Positions 1-8,198 of a DNA stretch of 48,554 nt are shown piece after piece. The notes below the pieces were generated by a model, which was not told the origin of the DNA, searched no databases, and saw only the letters and a program-made list of their open reading frames with translations. The stretch comes from Pseudomonadales bacterium. GTDB lineage: Bacteria; Pseudomonadota; Gammaproteobacteria; Pseudomonadales; Azotimanducaceae. The stretch spans positions 1 through 48,554 of the forward strand of contig JADHNU010000015.1 of NCBI GenBank assembly GCA_016779325.1. The letters run 5' to 3'. Each line of letters opens with the position of its first letter. Within the stretch, counting starts at the first letter, position 1. A program made the translations under genes and the position numbers.

Positions 1-808
1 AACGACGGGTGCAGGGGTGATTCGGCAGGGCGGCTAGCCAGCTGCCGCGTTTGATGCGCGCCAGTGGGGCGTCCGGTAAGCGCAGGGCCACCCGATCCCC
101 AGGATCGGCGCGCTCGGCTTCCGCGTCCAGCGCTCTTAAGCTGGCCAGGCGTAGGGGCTGGCCAGCAGGCAGTAGGGTAAGGGTTTGACCGGCCTGGAGG
201 GTTCCGGAAAAGACCAGGCCCGTCGCGATCGGCCCTACGCCGGGCAGGCTGAAAGCGCGGTCTAGCGCGACGCGCGGTGGTGCTTCGCTGCGGAATGGAT
301 CTTCCCGCAAATCTTCGGCGCTTGCCTCCAGCGCTAACCAAAGCGCCTCAAAGCTTTCCGGCGCGGGAAGCGCTGTCTCCACTTGGGGCGCGTCGGCGAA
401 ACCGTGGCGGGAAAGCAGGGGCGCCAGAGCCGCTTGGGTAGCCGCGAGCTGTGCGAGGGTTGCGCGATCCCGCCGGGTGAGGGCCACCACGAGCCGGGTA
501 AAACCGAGGCCCTGCAGGCACCTTAGGTGCGCTTCCGTTTGGGGCTTAGGCCCTTCGTCAGCGGCCACGGCGAGCAGAGCGAGGCGCGCCGCAGCCAGGC
601 CCGCAAGGCTCGTGGCCATGAATCGTTCATGCCCGGGAACATCGACAAAGCCCCAGCGGCGCTCGCCCCGGGAAGCGTAGGCATAGCCGAGTTCGATGGT
701 GAGGCCTCGGCGCTGCTCCTCCCCAAGGCGATCGGTCTCGACCCCGGTGAGGGCGCGCACGAGCGCGGTTTTCCCGTGGTCGACGTGGCCCGCAGTGGCA
801 ACGATCAC
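1..808 (-). CDS. selB: Selenocysteine-specific elongation factor SelB (N-terminal part, cut by window edge)
   Basis: SelB is an EF-Tu-like GTPase that carries Sec-tRNA to UGA codons marked by a SECIS hairpin. Reading the minus strand from a GTG at 808 gives 269 open codons to the window edge. The protein begins with a P-loop in [11 protein letters not shown], followed by the switch I region ([11 protein letters not shown]), the DVPGHERF G3 motif and a G4 motif ALTRRD near residues 109-114, then the start of beta-barrel domain 2. The C-terminal winged-helix domains that bind SECIS lie outside the window. The GTG start overlaps the selA stop as GTGA, so the two genes are translationally coupled. 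G4 is usually T/NKxD; here the lysine is arginine. The GTPase core is clear; the SelB assignment also rests on the selA partner. Confidence 0.93.
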   Translation of the reverse strand, partial: MIVATAGHVDHGKTALVRALTGVETDRLGEEQRRGLTIELGYAYASRGERRWGFVDVPGHERFMATSLAGLAAARLALLAVAADEGPKPQTEAHLRCLQGLGFTRLVVALTRRDRATLAQLAATQAALAPLLSRHGFADAPQVETALPAPESFEALWLALEASAEDLREDPFRSEAPPRVALDRAFSLPGVGPIATGLVFSGTLQAGQTLTLLPAGQPLRLASLRALDAEAERADPGDRVALRLPDAPLARIKRGSWLAALPNHPCTRR

Positions 809-2208
809 GGCTCGGTCCGGGGCAGCTCGGCGAGGGTCTTAAGGAGCGTCTCGGGCGCATCCAGCGTGCGCAGGTCAAGCAGGAGCGCTCCGTCGGCGAT
901 ACGGCCGAGTACGGGCAAGGGCAGAGCGCGGAGCGCCGCGGCCAAGCCTTCTAGCGCAGCGCCCGGGCCGCCTTGGGTCGGGCGCAGCGCAAGGCCCGCG
1001 CTTTCCAACCGCGTAGCGGGTTGGGCCCCGCTGCCCACCTGGCTTTCCAGGGGCACGACACGGACAGCCCAGCCGTCGCCCAGGCGTTCCTGCACGGGAT
1101 CAAGAAGCGCCTCGGCAAGGGCAGAGAGCTCGCGCCGTGGCCGCAGCAGATAGGCGAGGGTCGGGAGATGCTTTTCCGGCTCCGGTCGGTCCCATTGCAC
1201 AAGCGTTTCCCGGAGAGCGGCGAGACGCAGCTTATCGACTCGAAGCGCTCGATAAAGCGGGTTTTTTCGAAGGGCCGTGATGGCCTTGCGAGAGCCAACG
1301 AGCAGTCCAGCTTGGGGCCCGCCAAGGAGCTTGTCCGCGGAGAAGGTAACGACGTCAATGCCGGCCTTAAGGGCGTCTTGGGGCCGGGGTTCTTCGGGTA
1401 GGTTATAGCGGCGAAGGTCCAGGAGGCTCCCCGCGCCCAGGTCATAGGCCGTCGGGATGCCTTGGGCCTTTCCAAGCTGTGCAAGCGCCGCGAGGGAGAC
1501 CTCGCTAGTGTAGCCCACGAGCGCATAGTTGCTGGGGTGGACCTTCATCAGCAGACCCGTGTCGGAGCCAAGGGCGTCGGCATAATCGCGAAGATGGGTT
1601 CGATTGGTGGTCCCTACCTCGCGAAGGCGTGCCCCCGCACGGGCCATGATGTCGGGAATGCGGAAGCTGCCGCCGATTTCTACGAGCTCTCCGCGGGAAA
1701 CGATCACTTCCTGCCCTAGCCCGAAGGTATTGAGTACTAGGAGTACGGCCGCTGCGTTGTTGTTCACAATCGCCGCGGCCTCGGCGCCCGTGAGGGCACA
1801 GAGGAGTGCTTCCGAGGCGGCATCGCGTTGGCCGCGTTTGCCGCTGCGCAGATCAAACTCTAAGTCCACGGGCCCTGCGGCCGCGGCCACGGCGGCCATG
1901 GCCGCTGGGCTTAAGGGCGCTCGGCCGAGATTGGTGTGGAGGAGGGTGCCGCTGAGATTCAAAACGGGGCGCGGCCCGCGCGCCGTGCGCTGCTCGAGGT
2001 GCGCGTCGGCGGCCGCCAGGAGGGCAATCGCTGTCGGCGCCGGGACGCCGCTCGCCATGGTGCTGCGGGCCGCGCCCAAGACCGTCTGGAGAGCGTCCTT
2101 CGTAAGTTGATGACCCCAGCGCCGAAGAAGGGCGGCGCTGGGCGCGCTTTCAAGCAGGGCCGAAACGCTGGGCAAGTCCTGATAGGCTGGCGGGGGGGAT
2201 TCGCTCAT
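805..2208 (-). CDS. selA: L-seryl-tRNA(Sec) selenium transferase SelA
   Basis: SelA is the PLP enzyme that converts Ser-tRNA(Sec) to Sec-tRNA(Sec) using selenophosphate. The 467-residue protein is close to the usual length (about 463). The PLP lysine lies in [13 protein letters not shown] (about residue 293), and the family stretches [18 protein letters not shown] and GSFRIPDIM are present. I chose the ATG at 2208 because AAAGAG sits about 6 bases upstream and the family N-terminus fits; an upstream in-frame ATG at 2253 would add 15 residues of poor quality. The stop overlaps the selB start (GTGA). It diverges from the FkbM gene across 62 bases. Its presence implies that the organism makes selenoproteins, but none is encoded here. 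Confidence 0.96.
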   Translation of the reverse strand: MSESPPPAYQDLPSVSALLESAPSAALLRRWGHQLTKDALQTVLGAARSTMASGVPAPTAIALLAAADAHLEQRTARGPRPVLNLSGTLLHTNLGRAPLSPAAMAAVAAAAGPVDLEFDLRSGKRGQRDAASEALLCALTGAEAAAIVNNNAAAVLLVLNTFGLGQEVIVSRGELVEIGGSFRIPDIMARAGARLREVGTTNRTHLRDYADALGSDTGLLMKVHPSNYALVGYTSEVSLAALAQLGKAQGIPTAYDLGAGSLLDLRRYNLPEEPRPQDALKAGIDVVTFSADKLLGGPQAGLLVGSRKAITALRKNPLYRALRVDKLRLAALRETLVQWDRPEPEKHLPTLAYLLRPRRELSALAEALLDPVQERLGDGWAVRVVPLESQVGSGAQPATRLESAGLALRPTQGGPGAALEGLAAALRALPLPVLGRIADGALLLDLRTLDAPETLLKTLAELPRTEP

Positions 2209-2270
2209 GGGGCGCTCTTTCGACGTTTTCGGAAGGCTACCCAGCTGCAGCATGGGGGTCTAGGGGCAGC

Positions 2271-3047
2271 ATGGCAGAACACCACGAGACCTTTTCATCG
2301 CCCCTTGCGGGGCTCCCTGACCGTTCCTTTTGCCTCCACGGCTCCGGGGAGCTGGTAAGCGACGTGCTGCGTCGAGACGGCACCTGGGAAGCGGTGGAAA
2401 GCGCCTTGTTTCTTCGTGCCCTGGGGCCCGGTGCGGTCGTGGTGGATGCGGGGGCCAACCTAGGATGGCACGCCGTTTGGGCGGCCTGCCGCGTGGGGCC
2501 TTCGGGCCGGGTCTACGCCTTTGAGCCCGATCCGCGAAACTTTCAGCTTCTAAAAGCCAATGGCGAGGATTTACCTCATCTTAGGAGTTTGCCCTGCGCC
2601 CTGGGGGAGGCGCGGGGCACGGCAACTTTTCGGCGCCATGGCTCCAATCAGGGGGATACGGCTCGGGTCCCCGAGGGCAGCCCCGGAGCGCTGGCAGCGG
2701 TGCCGCTCTGGTCTGGGGACGCTCTGGCCCTTGGGCGCCTGGACTTCCTGAAAATCGATACGCAGGGTAGCGAGGTGATGGTGCTCGCGGGGTTTCGGGA
2801 AACGTTGCGGCGCCACCCCCACGCTCGACTGCTGGTGGAGTTCTGGCCCGCAGGGCTTGCGCGGCTGGGTCAGCGCATTACGGACCTCCAGCGATCGCTC
2901 CAGGCCCTGGCGCGGCCCATTCACCTCCTCGATCATCAACAGGGCGGGCTTTACCCGCTTTCTCCCTCGGCGTTGGCAGCGCTCGGCCAGGAGCTTGAGC
3001 GGTCGGGGGGCTTTTCCCAGCTTTGGCTAGGCCTTCCACCCCCTTGA
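2271..3047 (+). CDS. FkbM family SAM-dependent methyltransferase
   Basis: This is a 258-residue methyltransferase of the FkbM family. The SAM-binding motif I is VVVDAGANLGWH (about residues 57-67), the acidic ribose-binding strand is YAFEPDPRN (about 82-90), and the family signature LKIDTQGSEVMVLAG lies at about 160-174. FkbM enzymes methylate oxygen atoms on sugars, polyketides and other small molecules, so the substrate cannot be told from sequence. It stands alone, divergent from selA and about 75 bases before a universal stress gene. There are no glycan or secondary-metabolite genes nearby, so context gives no substrate. The start ATG at 2271 has a GGGG ribosome-binding stretch. Confidence 0.85.
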   Translation: MAEHHETFSSPLAGLPDRSFCLHGSGELVSDVLRRDGTWEAVESALFLRALGPGAVVVDAGANLGWHAVWAACRVGPSGRVYAFEPDPRNFQLLKANGEDLPHLRSLPCALGEARGTATFRRHGSNQGDTARVPEGSPGALAAVPLWSGDALALGRLDFLKIDTQGSEVMVLAGFRETLRRHPHARLLVEFWPAGLARLGQRITDLQRSLQALARPIHLLDHQQGGLYPLSPSALAALGQELERSGGFSQLWLGLPPP

Positions 3048-3122
3048 CTCAAGTCATAGCGGAACGGCCCTGGGTCAGGCCTAATGAAAAGGTAGTGGGC
3101 TAAATCCAAGAAGGGGAACGGC

Positions 3123-3593
3123 ATGAGCGTCTATAAGAATATTCTGGTGGCAATTGATCTGTCCGATGAAAGCCAGCAGGTCATCGATAAGGCCATGGCC
3201 ATAGCCGGCGTGGGGGATCACTTGGCTCTGGTGCACGTGGTACGCCCGATCGAACACGTCTACGGAGGTTTCGGCGCCGTAGGCCTTGCAGGTGATTTTT
3301 CTGAGCAAATGGCGACCTTAGAACAGCAGGCCTCGGCCCATGCGGAAAAGAAGTTGAAGGACTTAGGCGCCGTGCTTGGGGTTCCAGAGGCACGCCAGTT
3401 CACGCCTATCGGTCACGCCGCCACGGAAATTCAACGGGTCGCGCGGGACCTCGACGCCGACTTGATTGTCATCGGCACCCACGGGCGCCATGGTCTTGGC
3501 CTATTGCTCGGATCGACGGCAAACGGGGTGCTTCATGGGGTGAAGCGGGACGTGCTCGCAGTGCGGGTCCATGCGCCGGAAAGCGAAAGCTAG
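3123..3593 (+). CDS. Universal stress protein, UspA family
   Basis: This 156-residue single-domain Usp begins with the family strand YKNILVAIDLSDES and ends with the ATP-binding pattern G-2x-G-9x-G-S in GTHGRHGLGLLLGST (about residues 131-145). The nucleotide motif predicts the ATP-binding subclass. Such proteins are cytosolic dimers that help survival under starvation or redox stress; the exact role is unknown. The ATG at 3123 follows a good AAGGGG ribosome-binding site. A strong hairpin terminator lies about 25 bases after the stop. No convincing promoter was found in the 75-base gap before it, so it may be read through from the FkbM gene. Confidence 0.9.
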   Translation: MSVYKNILVAIDLSDESQQVIDKAMAIAGVGDHLALVHVVRPIEHVYGGFGAVGLAGDFSEQMATLEQQASAHAEKKLKDLGAVLGVPEARQFTPIGHAATEIQRVARDLDADLIVIGTHGRHGLGLLLGSTANGVLHGVKRDVLAVRVHAPESES

Positions 3594-3616
3594 AAGCGCG
3601 GCTCCGCGGTCCTAAG

Positions 3617-3656
3617 AAGAAGGCCCCGAGGCGTTACGCCGGCGGGGCCTTTTCGT
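3617..3656. terminator. Rho-independent terminator, probably bidirectional
   Basis: A perfect 9-bp stem (AAGGCCCCG at 3620-3628 with CGGGGCCTT at 3643-3651) contains an inner GGCG/CGCC dyad and is followed by a T-rich tract. Adenines on the left side would give a U tract on the other strand, so it can serve both the stress-protein gene and the converging cyclophilin gene ending at 3698. Confidence 0.85.
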
Positions 3657-3697
3657 TTCTTGAGGCCCCTCGACGAAGGACCCGTTTGCTCATCGGT

Positions 3698-4204
3698 TTA
3701 GCCGCGCGCGGCATCCCAGCTCGCGATGCGGTCGCTCTGAGCTTCGAGCAGCGCCGCGGCATCGCCCGTAATGGTGATCGATTCGATGCGGTCGCCCTGG
3801 CCAATGGCGTTCACCACCGCTTGGTCCTCTTCGCCACAGACTTCTCCAAAGATGGAATGGGCATCGTCCAGCCAAGGCGTGGGCACATGGGTGATGAAGA
3901 ATTGGCTTCCGTTGGTGCCCGGGCCGGCATTGGCCATGGACAGGCGACCCGGGCGGTCATGGCGAAGGCTCGCATCAAATTCATCTTCAAAGCGATAGCC
4001 GGGTCCGCCCGTGCCCGTGCCCAGGGGGCAACCACCCTGAATCATGAAATCGGGGATCACACGGTGAAAGCTTAAGCCGTTGTAGAAGCCGTGCTGCGCC
4101 AAATTCACAAAGTTGGCGACGGTAACGGGTGCCTGTTCCGGGAAGAACACCACCTTGATGGTGCCTGCGCTGGTTTCAAAGGTGGCGCCGAGGGGCGTAC
4201 TCAT
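3698..4204 (-). CDS. ppiB: Cyclophilin-type peptidyl-prolyl cis-trans isomerase
   Basis: This 168-residue single-domain cyclophilin has the catalytic block [13 protein letters not shown] (about residues 46-58) with the active arginine, and the substrate-groove block NGSQFFIT (about 98-105). It has no signal peptide, so it is the cytoplasmic type that speeds up folding at prolines. It lies 11 bases after the peroxidase-related gene on the same strand and probably shares its transcript. The terminator at 3617-3656 can end the transcript. Confidence 0.93.
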   Translation of the reverse strand: MSTPLGATFETSAGTIKVVFFPEQAPVTVANFVNLAQHGFYNGLSFHRVIPDFMIQGGCPLGTGTGGPGYRFEDEFDASLRHDRPGRLSMANAGPGTNGSQFFITHVPTPWLDDAHSIFGEVCGEEDQAVVNAIGQGDRIESITITGDAAALLEAQSDRIASWDAARG

Positions 4205-4215
4205 AACGTGGGTCC

Positions 4216-4806
4216 TTATTTCTTGGAGGCGCTACGCGCCTGGTAATGGTACTCATCGTTGGGCCGAAGCTCGATGGCTGCGGCAAGGCGATTGGTCATA
4301 TTGAAAAAGGCCGCGACAGCGGCGATGTCCCAAATAGCGCGCTCACTGAAGCCCGCCTCCCGAAGGTTGGCGCGGTCATCATCGTCCAGGCTGTCCGGGG
4401 CTAGGGTGAGTTGTTCTGCAAAGGCCAGCATGGCCTTATGTTTGGGGCTTAAGGCTGCAGCGCGATAGTTCATGGCAAGTTGCTCCCCAAGGAGCGGGTT
4501 GCCGGAAAGCTCGCGCACCGCGGCGCCGTGGGAGGCCAGGCAGTAGTAGCAGTGATTCTTCGATGAGACCACCACGGCGATCATCTCCCGCTCGAGCTTG
4601 CTCAGGGGGGAATCGGCGAGCATGAGATCGTTGTAGAAGGTGATGAACGCGCTGAGCTTCTCCGCATTGAACGCGTAGGCCTGAAGTACGTTCGGCACGA
4701 AGCCCAGCTTTTCTCGGCACTTCCCAAAGTATTTGGCCAGGTCCTTGCCCAGGGCTTCATCCGCAAGGGCAGGCAGGTCTAAGGCGTGGCAAGATGCATC
4801 GCTCAT
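4216..4806 (-). CDS. Peroxidase-related enzyme (carboxymuconolactone decarboxylase/AhpD-like fold)
   Basis: The 196-residue alpha-helical protein carries the AhpD-type redox motif [10 protein letters not shown], with cysteines at about 86 and 89 and histidine at 93, in the context [16 protein letters not shown]. This matches the uncharacterised peroxidase-related subfamily of carboxymuconolactone decarboxylase proteins, expected to act on peroxides with the CxxC pair and a proton-relay histidine. No lipoyl partner typical of AhpD is next to it. It is the first gene of a pair with ppiB and is divergent from the dehydrogenase at 4888 across about 80 bases. That gap contains the short dyad GCTAgttTAGC, which could be part of divergent promoters, but this is weak. 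Confidence 0.85.
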   Translation of the reverse strand: MSDASCHALDLPALADEALGKDLAKYFGKCREKLGFVPNVLQAYAFNAEKLSAFITFYNDLMLADSPLSKLEREMIAVVVSSKNHCYYCLASHGAAVRELSGNPLLGEQLAMNYRAAALSPKHKAMLAFAEQLTLAPDSLDDDDRANLREAGFSERAIWDIAAVAAFFNMTNRLAAAIELRPNDEYHYQARSASKK

Positions 4807-4887
4807 GGCGGATTCCCCCGCTGGAAAACGGCTAGTTTAGCGCAGGGCGGGCGGGCCGTCCTGCGTCCTTCGCTTAGGGAGAGAACA

Positions 4888-5751
4888 ATGACAAAAGTTG
4901 CCTTCGTGGGGCTTGGGGTAATGGGCTTTCCCATGGCCGGCCATTGGGCTAAGGCCGGCTTCGATGTCACCGTTTACAACCGGACCGGGGCTCGGGCCGA
5001 CGCCTGGCAAAGCCAGTATGCAGGTCAGGTCGCCCTAACCCCTCGGGCGGCCGCTGCCGGCGCTGAACTGGTCGCCCTGTGCGTTGGCAACGATGACGAC
5101 GTACGCAGCGTTCTCTATGGAGACGATGGGGTTTTAGCAGGGCTCGAGCAGGGCGCCTTGCTCGTCGATCACACCACGGCTTCGGCGGCCCTCGCCCGAG
5201 AATTGGGGGCCGCTTGCGCCGCCCAGGGGGCAGGGTTCCTCGATGCCCCCGTGTCCGGTGGCCAGGCCGGGGCGGAAAACGGCGCTCTGACTATCATGGT
5301 GGGGGGCGACGAAGCGGACTTTGCTCGAGCGGAGCCTGTCTTCGCGCCCTATGCCCGAGCGGCGCGGTGCCTCGGCCCGGTGGGCAGTGGGCAGCTCGCG
5401 AAAATGGTGAACCAAATTTGTATCGCTGGGGTGCTTCAGGGCCTCAGCGAGGCCCTCACCTTTGCGCAGCGCGCGGGCCTTGATGGGGAGGCCGTGCTTT
5501 CGGTGATCTCCAAGGGCGCGGCCCAGTCCTGGCAGATGGAGAATCGCGGCAAGACCATGCTGGAGGGGGCCTTTGCTTTTGGCTTCGCGGTGGACTGGAT
5601 GCGTAAGGACCTCGCCATCACCTTGGATGAGGCGCGTCGCAATGGCGCTCAGCTGCCCCTTACGGCGTTGGTGGATCAGTACTATGCGGCGGTGCAGGCA
5701 GCGGGCGGCGGCCGTTGGGATACCTCTTCCCTCATCACCCGCCTTTCCTAA
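4888..5751 (+). CDS. NAD(P)-dependent oxidoreductase, 3-hydroxyisobutyrate dehydrogenase family
   Basis: This 287-residue beta-hydroxyacid dehydrogenase has the N-terminal Rossmann motif VGLGVMGFPMAGH (about residues 7-19), the substrate-binding signature DAPVSGGQAGAENGALT and the catalytic lysine in GQLAKMVNQI (about residue 172). The family includes 3-hydroxyisobutyrate, tartronate-semialdehyde and succinic-semialdehyde reductases; the exact substrate is not clear. I placed the start at 4888 because AGGGAGAG lies 4 bases upstream and the Rossmann fold begins directly after it; a longer reading frame from 4786 would overlap the divergent gene. No valine-degradation genes are nearby. A strong terminator follows at once. 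Confidence 0.88.
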   Translation: MTKVAFVGLGVMGFPMAGHWAKAGFDVTVYNRTGARADAWQSQYAGQVALTPRAAAAGAELVALCVGNDDDVRSVLYGDDGVLAGLEQGALLVDHTTASAALARELGAACAAQGAGFLDAPVSGGQAGAENGALTIMVGGDEADFARAEPVFAPYARAARCLGPVGSGQLAKMVNQICIAGVLQGLSEALTFAQRAGLDGEAVLSVISKGAAQSWQMENRGKTMLEGAFAFGFAVDWMRKDLAITLDEARRNGAQLPLTALVDQYYAAVQAAGGGRWDTSSLITRLS

Positions 5752-5785
5752 AAGAAAAACCCCGGCCAGGGCCGGGGTTTTAAGG
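5752..5785. terminator. Bidirectional Rho-independent terminator
   Basis: An 11-bp perfect stem (AAAACCCCGGC at 5756-5766 with GCCGGGGTTTT at 5771-5781) has a 4-base loop. Flanking A and T runs allow it to end both the dehydrogenase transcript and the converging gltA transcript. Confidence 0.9.
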
Positions 5786-5804
5786 AGGCGATGCGGCCTT
5801 GGGC

Positions 5805-7088
5805 TTAGCGCTCGGCCAGGGGCCTGATGTCGCGCGCGCTCTTGCCCAGATACAGCTGGCGCGGCCGGCCAATTTTGTAGCTGCCGGAGATCATCTCGTT
5901 CCAGTGGGCAATCCAACCCGGGGTCCGACCCGTGGCAAAGATGACCGTGAACATGTTCACGGGAATGCCAATGGCCTTAAGAATGATGCCCGAGTAGAAG
6001 TCCACGTTCGGATAGAGCTTCTTCTCCACGAAGTACTCGTCTTCAAGGGCGATGCGCTCTAGCTCCATGGCCAGCTTCAGCTGGGGATCGTCGCCAACCC
6101 CGAGTTCCGCCAGGACTTCGTCGCAGGTTTCCTTCATGACCTTTGCCCGGGGGTCATAATTTTTATAGACCCGATGGCCGAAGCCCATCAGGCGGAAGGG
6201 ATCGTTTTTGTCCTTGGCTTTTTTGACGAACTCGCCCACGCGGGACACATCGCCAATCTCATCGAGCATGTTCAGGACGGCTTCGTTAGCGCCGCCGTGG
6301 GAGGGTCCCCAGAGCGCTGCAATGCCGGAAGCAATGCAGGCGAAGGGGTTCGCCCCGGTGGAACCAGCAAGGCGCACCGTCGAGGTCGACGCGTTCTGTT
6401 CGTGGTCGGCGTGGAGCGTAAAGATGCGGTCCATGGCGCGGGCGATGACCGGATTTACGACGTAATCTTCGGCCGGGTTGCCAAACATCATGTACAGGAA
6501 GTTCTCGGCGTAGTTGAGATCGTTCCGGGGATACATGAAGGGCTGGCCGAGGGAATACTTATAGGACATGGCGGCCAGCGTGGGCATTTTCGCGATCAGC
6601 CGATGGGCCGAAATTTCCCGATGGCGGGCGTCATTGATGTCCAAGGAATCGTGGTAGAAGGCCGAGAGGGCCCCCACTACGCCAGTCATAATGGCCATGG
6701 GATGGGCGTCGCGGCGAAAACCGTTGAAGAACACCCGAAGCTGCTCATGGACCATGGTGTGCAAGGTGATGGTTCGGTCGAAGTGGGCTTTCTGGGTTGC
6801 GTTCGGGAGTTCCCCGTGAAGCAACAGGTAGCAGACTTCCAGGAAGCTGGCTTTCTCGGCGAGCTGGTCGATGGGGTAGCCCCGGTGGAGCAAAATCCCC
6901 GCGTTCCCATCGATGTAGGTAATTTCCGACTCGCAGGAGGCCGTGGAAACGAACCCCGGGTCGAAGGTGAAATAGCCCTTGCCCGTTAAGCTCGAGACGT
7001 CGATCACTTCTGGCCCTTCCGTGCCCGCGAGAATGGGCAGTTCGATGGGGTCCTGGCCGTCGATAGACAGCAGGGCTTTCTTCGCCAT
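5805..7088 (-). CDS. gltA: Citrate synthase (type II)
   Basis: GltA condenses acetyl-CoA and oxaloacetate to citrate, the entry step of the TCA cycle. The 427-residue protein has the catalytic triad in register with the E. coli enzyme: His264 in GPSHGGANE, His305 in GFGHRVYK and Asp363 in NVDFYSG, plus the C-terminal TPGWIAHW block. The N-terminal beta domain typical of hexameric, NADH-regulated Gram-negative enzymes is present. The start has AGGAG about 8 bases upstream. It diverges from the sdh-suc operon, the usual gammaproteobacterial arrangement. A candidate promoter lies at 7129-7157. Confidence 0.98.
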   Translation of the reverse strand: MAKKALLSIDGQDPIELPILAGTEGPEVIDVSSLTGKGYFTFDPGFVSTASCESEITYIDGNAGILLHRGYPIDQLAEKASFLEVCYLLLHGELPNATQKAHFDRTITLHTMVHEQLRVFFNGFRRDAHPMAIMTGVVGALSAFYHDSLDINDARHREISAHRLIAKMPTLAAMSYKYSLGQPFMYPRNDLNYAENFLYMMFGNPAEDYVVNPVIARAMDRIFTLHADHEQNASTSTVRLAGSTGANPFACIASGIAALWGPSHGGANEAVLNMLDEIGDVSRVGEFVKKAKDKNDPFRLMGFGHRVYKNYDPRAKVMKETCDEVLAELGVGDDPQLKLAMELERIALEDEYFVEKKLYPNVDFYSGIILKAIGIPVNMFTVIFATGRTPGWIAHWNEMISGSYKIGRPRQLYLGKSARDIRPLAER

Positions 7089-7128
7089 GGCTGGCTCCTG
7101 GTTATCACGTTACGTGGGGCGAGGGGGA

Positions 7129-7157
7129 ACGCTAGCGGCGCCCCTGGCGCTTGTCAA
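7129..7157 (-). promoter_or_regulatory. Candidate sigma-70 promoter of gltA
   Basis: On the minus strand a perfect -35 TTGACA (7157-7152) is followed by a 17-base spacer and TAGCGT (7134-7129, three of six consensus bases). The -35 lies inside a spaced dyad TTGTC (7151-7155)/GACAA (7174-7178), which might be an operator. Inferred from motifs only. Confidence 0.5.
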
Positions 7158-7226
7158 CGCGACTTCTGTCTAGGACAAAATTGCGTCCTAAGCCCCGCGT
7201 CGCCGGGGAAAATTGATGAAACTCGT

Positions 7227-7255
7227 TTGTGTTCAGAGCCCTGGGTCACTATCAT
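7227..7255 (+). promoter_or_regulatory. Candidate sigma-70 promoter of the sdh-suc operon
   Basis: TTGTGT (7227-7232), a 17-base spacer and TATCAT (7250-7255, five of six consensus bases) predict a start near 7262. This would give a leader of about 194 bases before sdhC. Inferred from motifs only. Confidence 0.5.
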
Positions 7256-7261
7256 GCGCAC

Positions 7262-7455
7262 CGTCTCTTTGCGCCTGTCACGCGCGCCCTCAGGGCAGCG
7301 CACCACGAAGGCTCGGGAAGACGTTGGGAAGACCTTCCGAGGGGGAAGCTTTCCCTCTCTCGGGGCGCCCTCGGCGCGAGCCGGCTAGCGCCCTCCGTGA
7401 TCTCCCCGAGACGGGGGCACGGCAGACCACCTGCTGCTTTTAAAGAGGGATGCGG
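7262..7455 (+). promoter_or_regulatory. Long structured 5' leader of sdhC
   Basis: The gltA-sdhC gap is over 360 bases and holds no credible gene. Its right part, downstream of the predicted sdh promoter, has several GC-rich hairpins: CCGAG...CTCGG enclosing GGGGA/TTCCC (about 7337-7361), and CCCCG-aga-CGGGG (about 7403-7415). It also has a direct repeat of GGGAAGAC (about 7315-7333). Just before the sdhC ribosome-binding site there is a short GCAG/CTGC stem followed by TTTT. Long sdhC leaders are targets of small RNAs in enterics (RyhB, Spot 42); whether this one is regulated that way is inference. Confidence 0.4.
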
Positions 7456-7833
7456 ATGAATACACATGAGCGGCCAATTAACCTGGATCTGACGAAGTTC
7501 AGCTTCCCGCTCCCGGCGCTGGCCTCCATTACGCACCGAATCACCGGTGTCATTCTTTTCGGCGGGCTGCTCTTCGGCCTCTACGCGCTCGATCTGTCGC
7601 TGGAAGGCCCCGCGGGGTTTGCAGCGGCCAAGGCGCTCCTCGCCGCCCCGGTGGGCAAGTTCATCGCCTGGGCACTGCTGACGGGGCTGGGCTATCACTT
7701 TGCCGCGGGCCTCAAGCACCTGTTTCTTGATTGGGACATCGGCGACACCATCGCTGGGGCCCAGCTGGGCGCGCGCCTCGTGATTGTGGCGGCCCTGATT
7801 CTGAGTGCCCTGGCGGGAGCATGGCTATGGTAA
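7456..7833 (+). CDS. sdhC: Succinate dehydrogenase cytochrome b556 subunit
   Basis: SdhC is one of the two membrane anchors of complex II, which oxidises succinate to fumarate and reduces ubiquinone. The 125-residue protein starts with the family pattern RPINLDL and has the quinone-site motif SITHRITG, three membrane spans, and GYHFAAGLKH with the heme b histidine (about residue 81). I chose the ATG at 7456 over the one at 7450 because the AGAGGG ribosome-binding site (7444-7449) abuts the first and is 6 bases from the second. It overlaps sdhD by 7 bases. Confidence 0.95.
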   Translation: MNTHERPINLDLTKFSFPLPALASITHRITGVILFGGLLFGLYALDLSLEGPAGFAAAKALLAAPVGKFIAWALLTGLGYHFAAGLKHLFLDWDIGDTIAGAQLGARLVIVAALILSALAGAWLW

Positions 7834-8195
7834 AGAGTGCAACGAGTCTGACCCGGAGCGGGCTGTCCGATTTCCTTCTGCAGCGCGTGACGGCCATTGT
7901 TCTCGGGCTGTATACGGTTTGCGTGGTGGGCTTCCTTGTCGTTACGCCGGGGGTCACCTTCGAGCAGTGGGCGGCCTATCAGGGCAGCCCGGCCATGCGG
8001 CTCTTTTCGACCCTTGCGGTGCTGGCCACGGCTGGCCACGCCTGGGTTGGCATGTGGACCATCGGCACGGACTATATTCGCGGGCACTACTTCGGCCAGC
8101 GCGCCACGCTGGCCCGGGGGCTATATCAACTGGTCTGCGCGGGGGTGTTGTTTACCTTCGTCGGCTGGGCCCTTGAACTGTTCTGGAGGCTATAA
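7827..8195 (+). CDS. sdhD: Succinate dehydrogenase membrane anchor subunit
   Basis: SdhD pairs with SdhC to bind heme b and ubiquinone. The 122-residue protein starts MVKSATSLTRSGLSDF, matching the E. coli N-terminus, and has three predicted membrane helices. The second heme ligand is His71 in GHAWVGMW, followed by the TDY motif at about 81-83 near the quinone site. The ATG at 7827 has GGGAG about 7 bases upstream; a closer ATG at 7821 has poor spacing. It overlaps the end of sdhC, as expected for subunits made in equal amounts. Confidence 0.95.
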   Translation: MVKSATSLTRSGLSDFLLQRVTAIVLGLYTVCVVGFLVVTPGVTFEQWAAYQGSPAMRLFSTLAVLATAGHAWVGMWTIGTDYIRGHYFGQRATLARGLYQLVCAGVLFTFVGWALELFWRL

Positions 8196-8198
8196 GCC

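Noticed and set aside
527..1401. Plus-strand open frames opposite selB and selA
   Set aside because: Arginine- and serine-rich composition without domains; the minus strand encodes clear SelB and SelA motifs over the same region.
3044..3049. TTGACT as a -35 for the universal stress gene
   Set aside because: No acceptable -10 lies 16-19 bases downstream.
7213..7459. Small open frames in the sdhC leader
   Set aside because: No convincing ribosome-binding sites or hydrophobic/signal features, and overlapping frames contradict each other; a leader RNA explains the region better.
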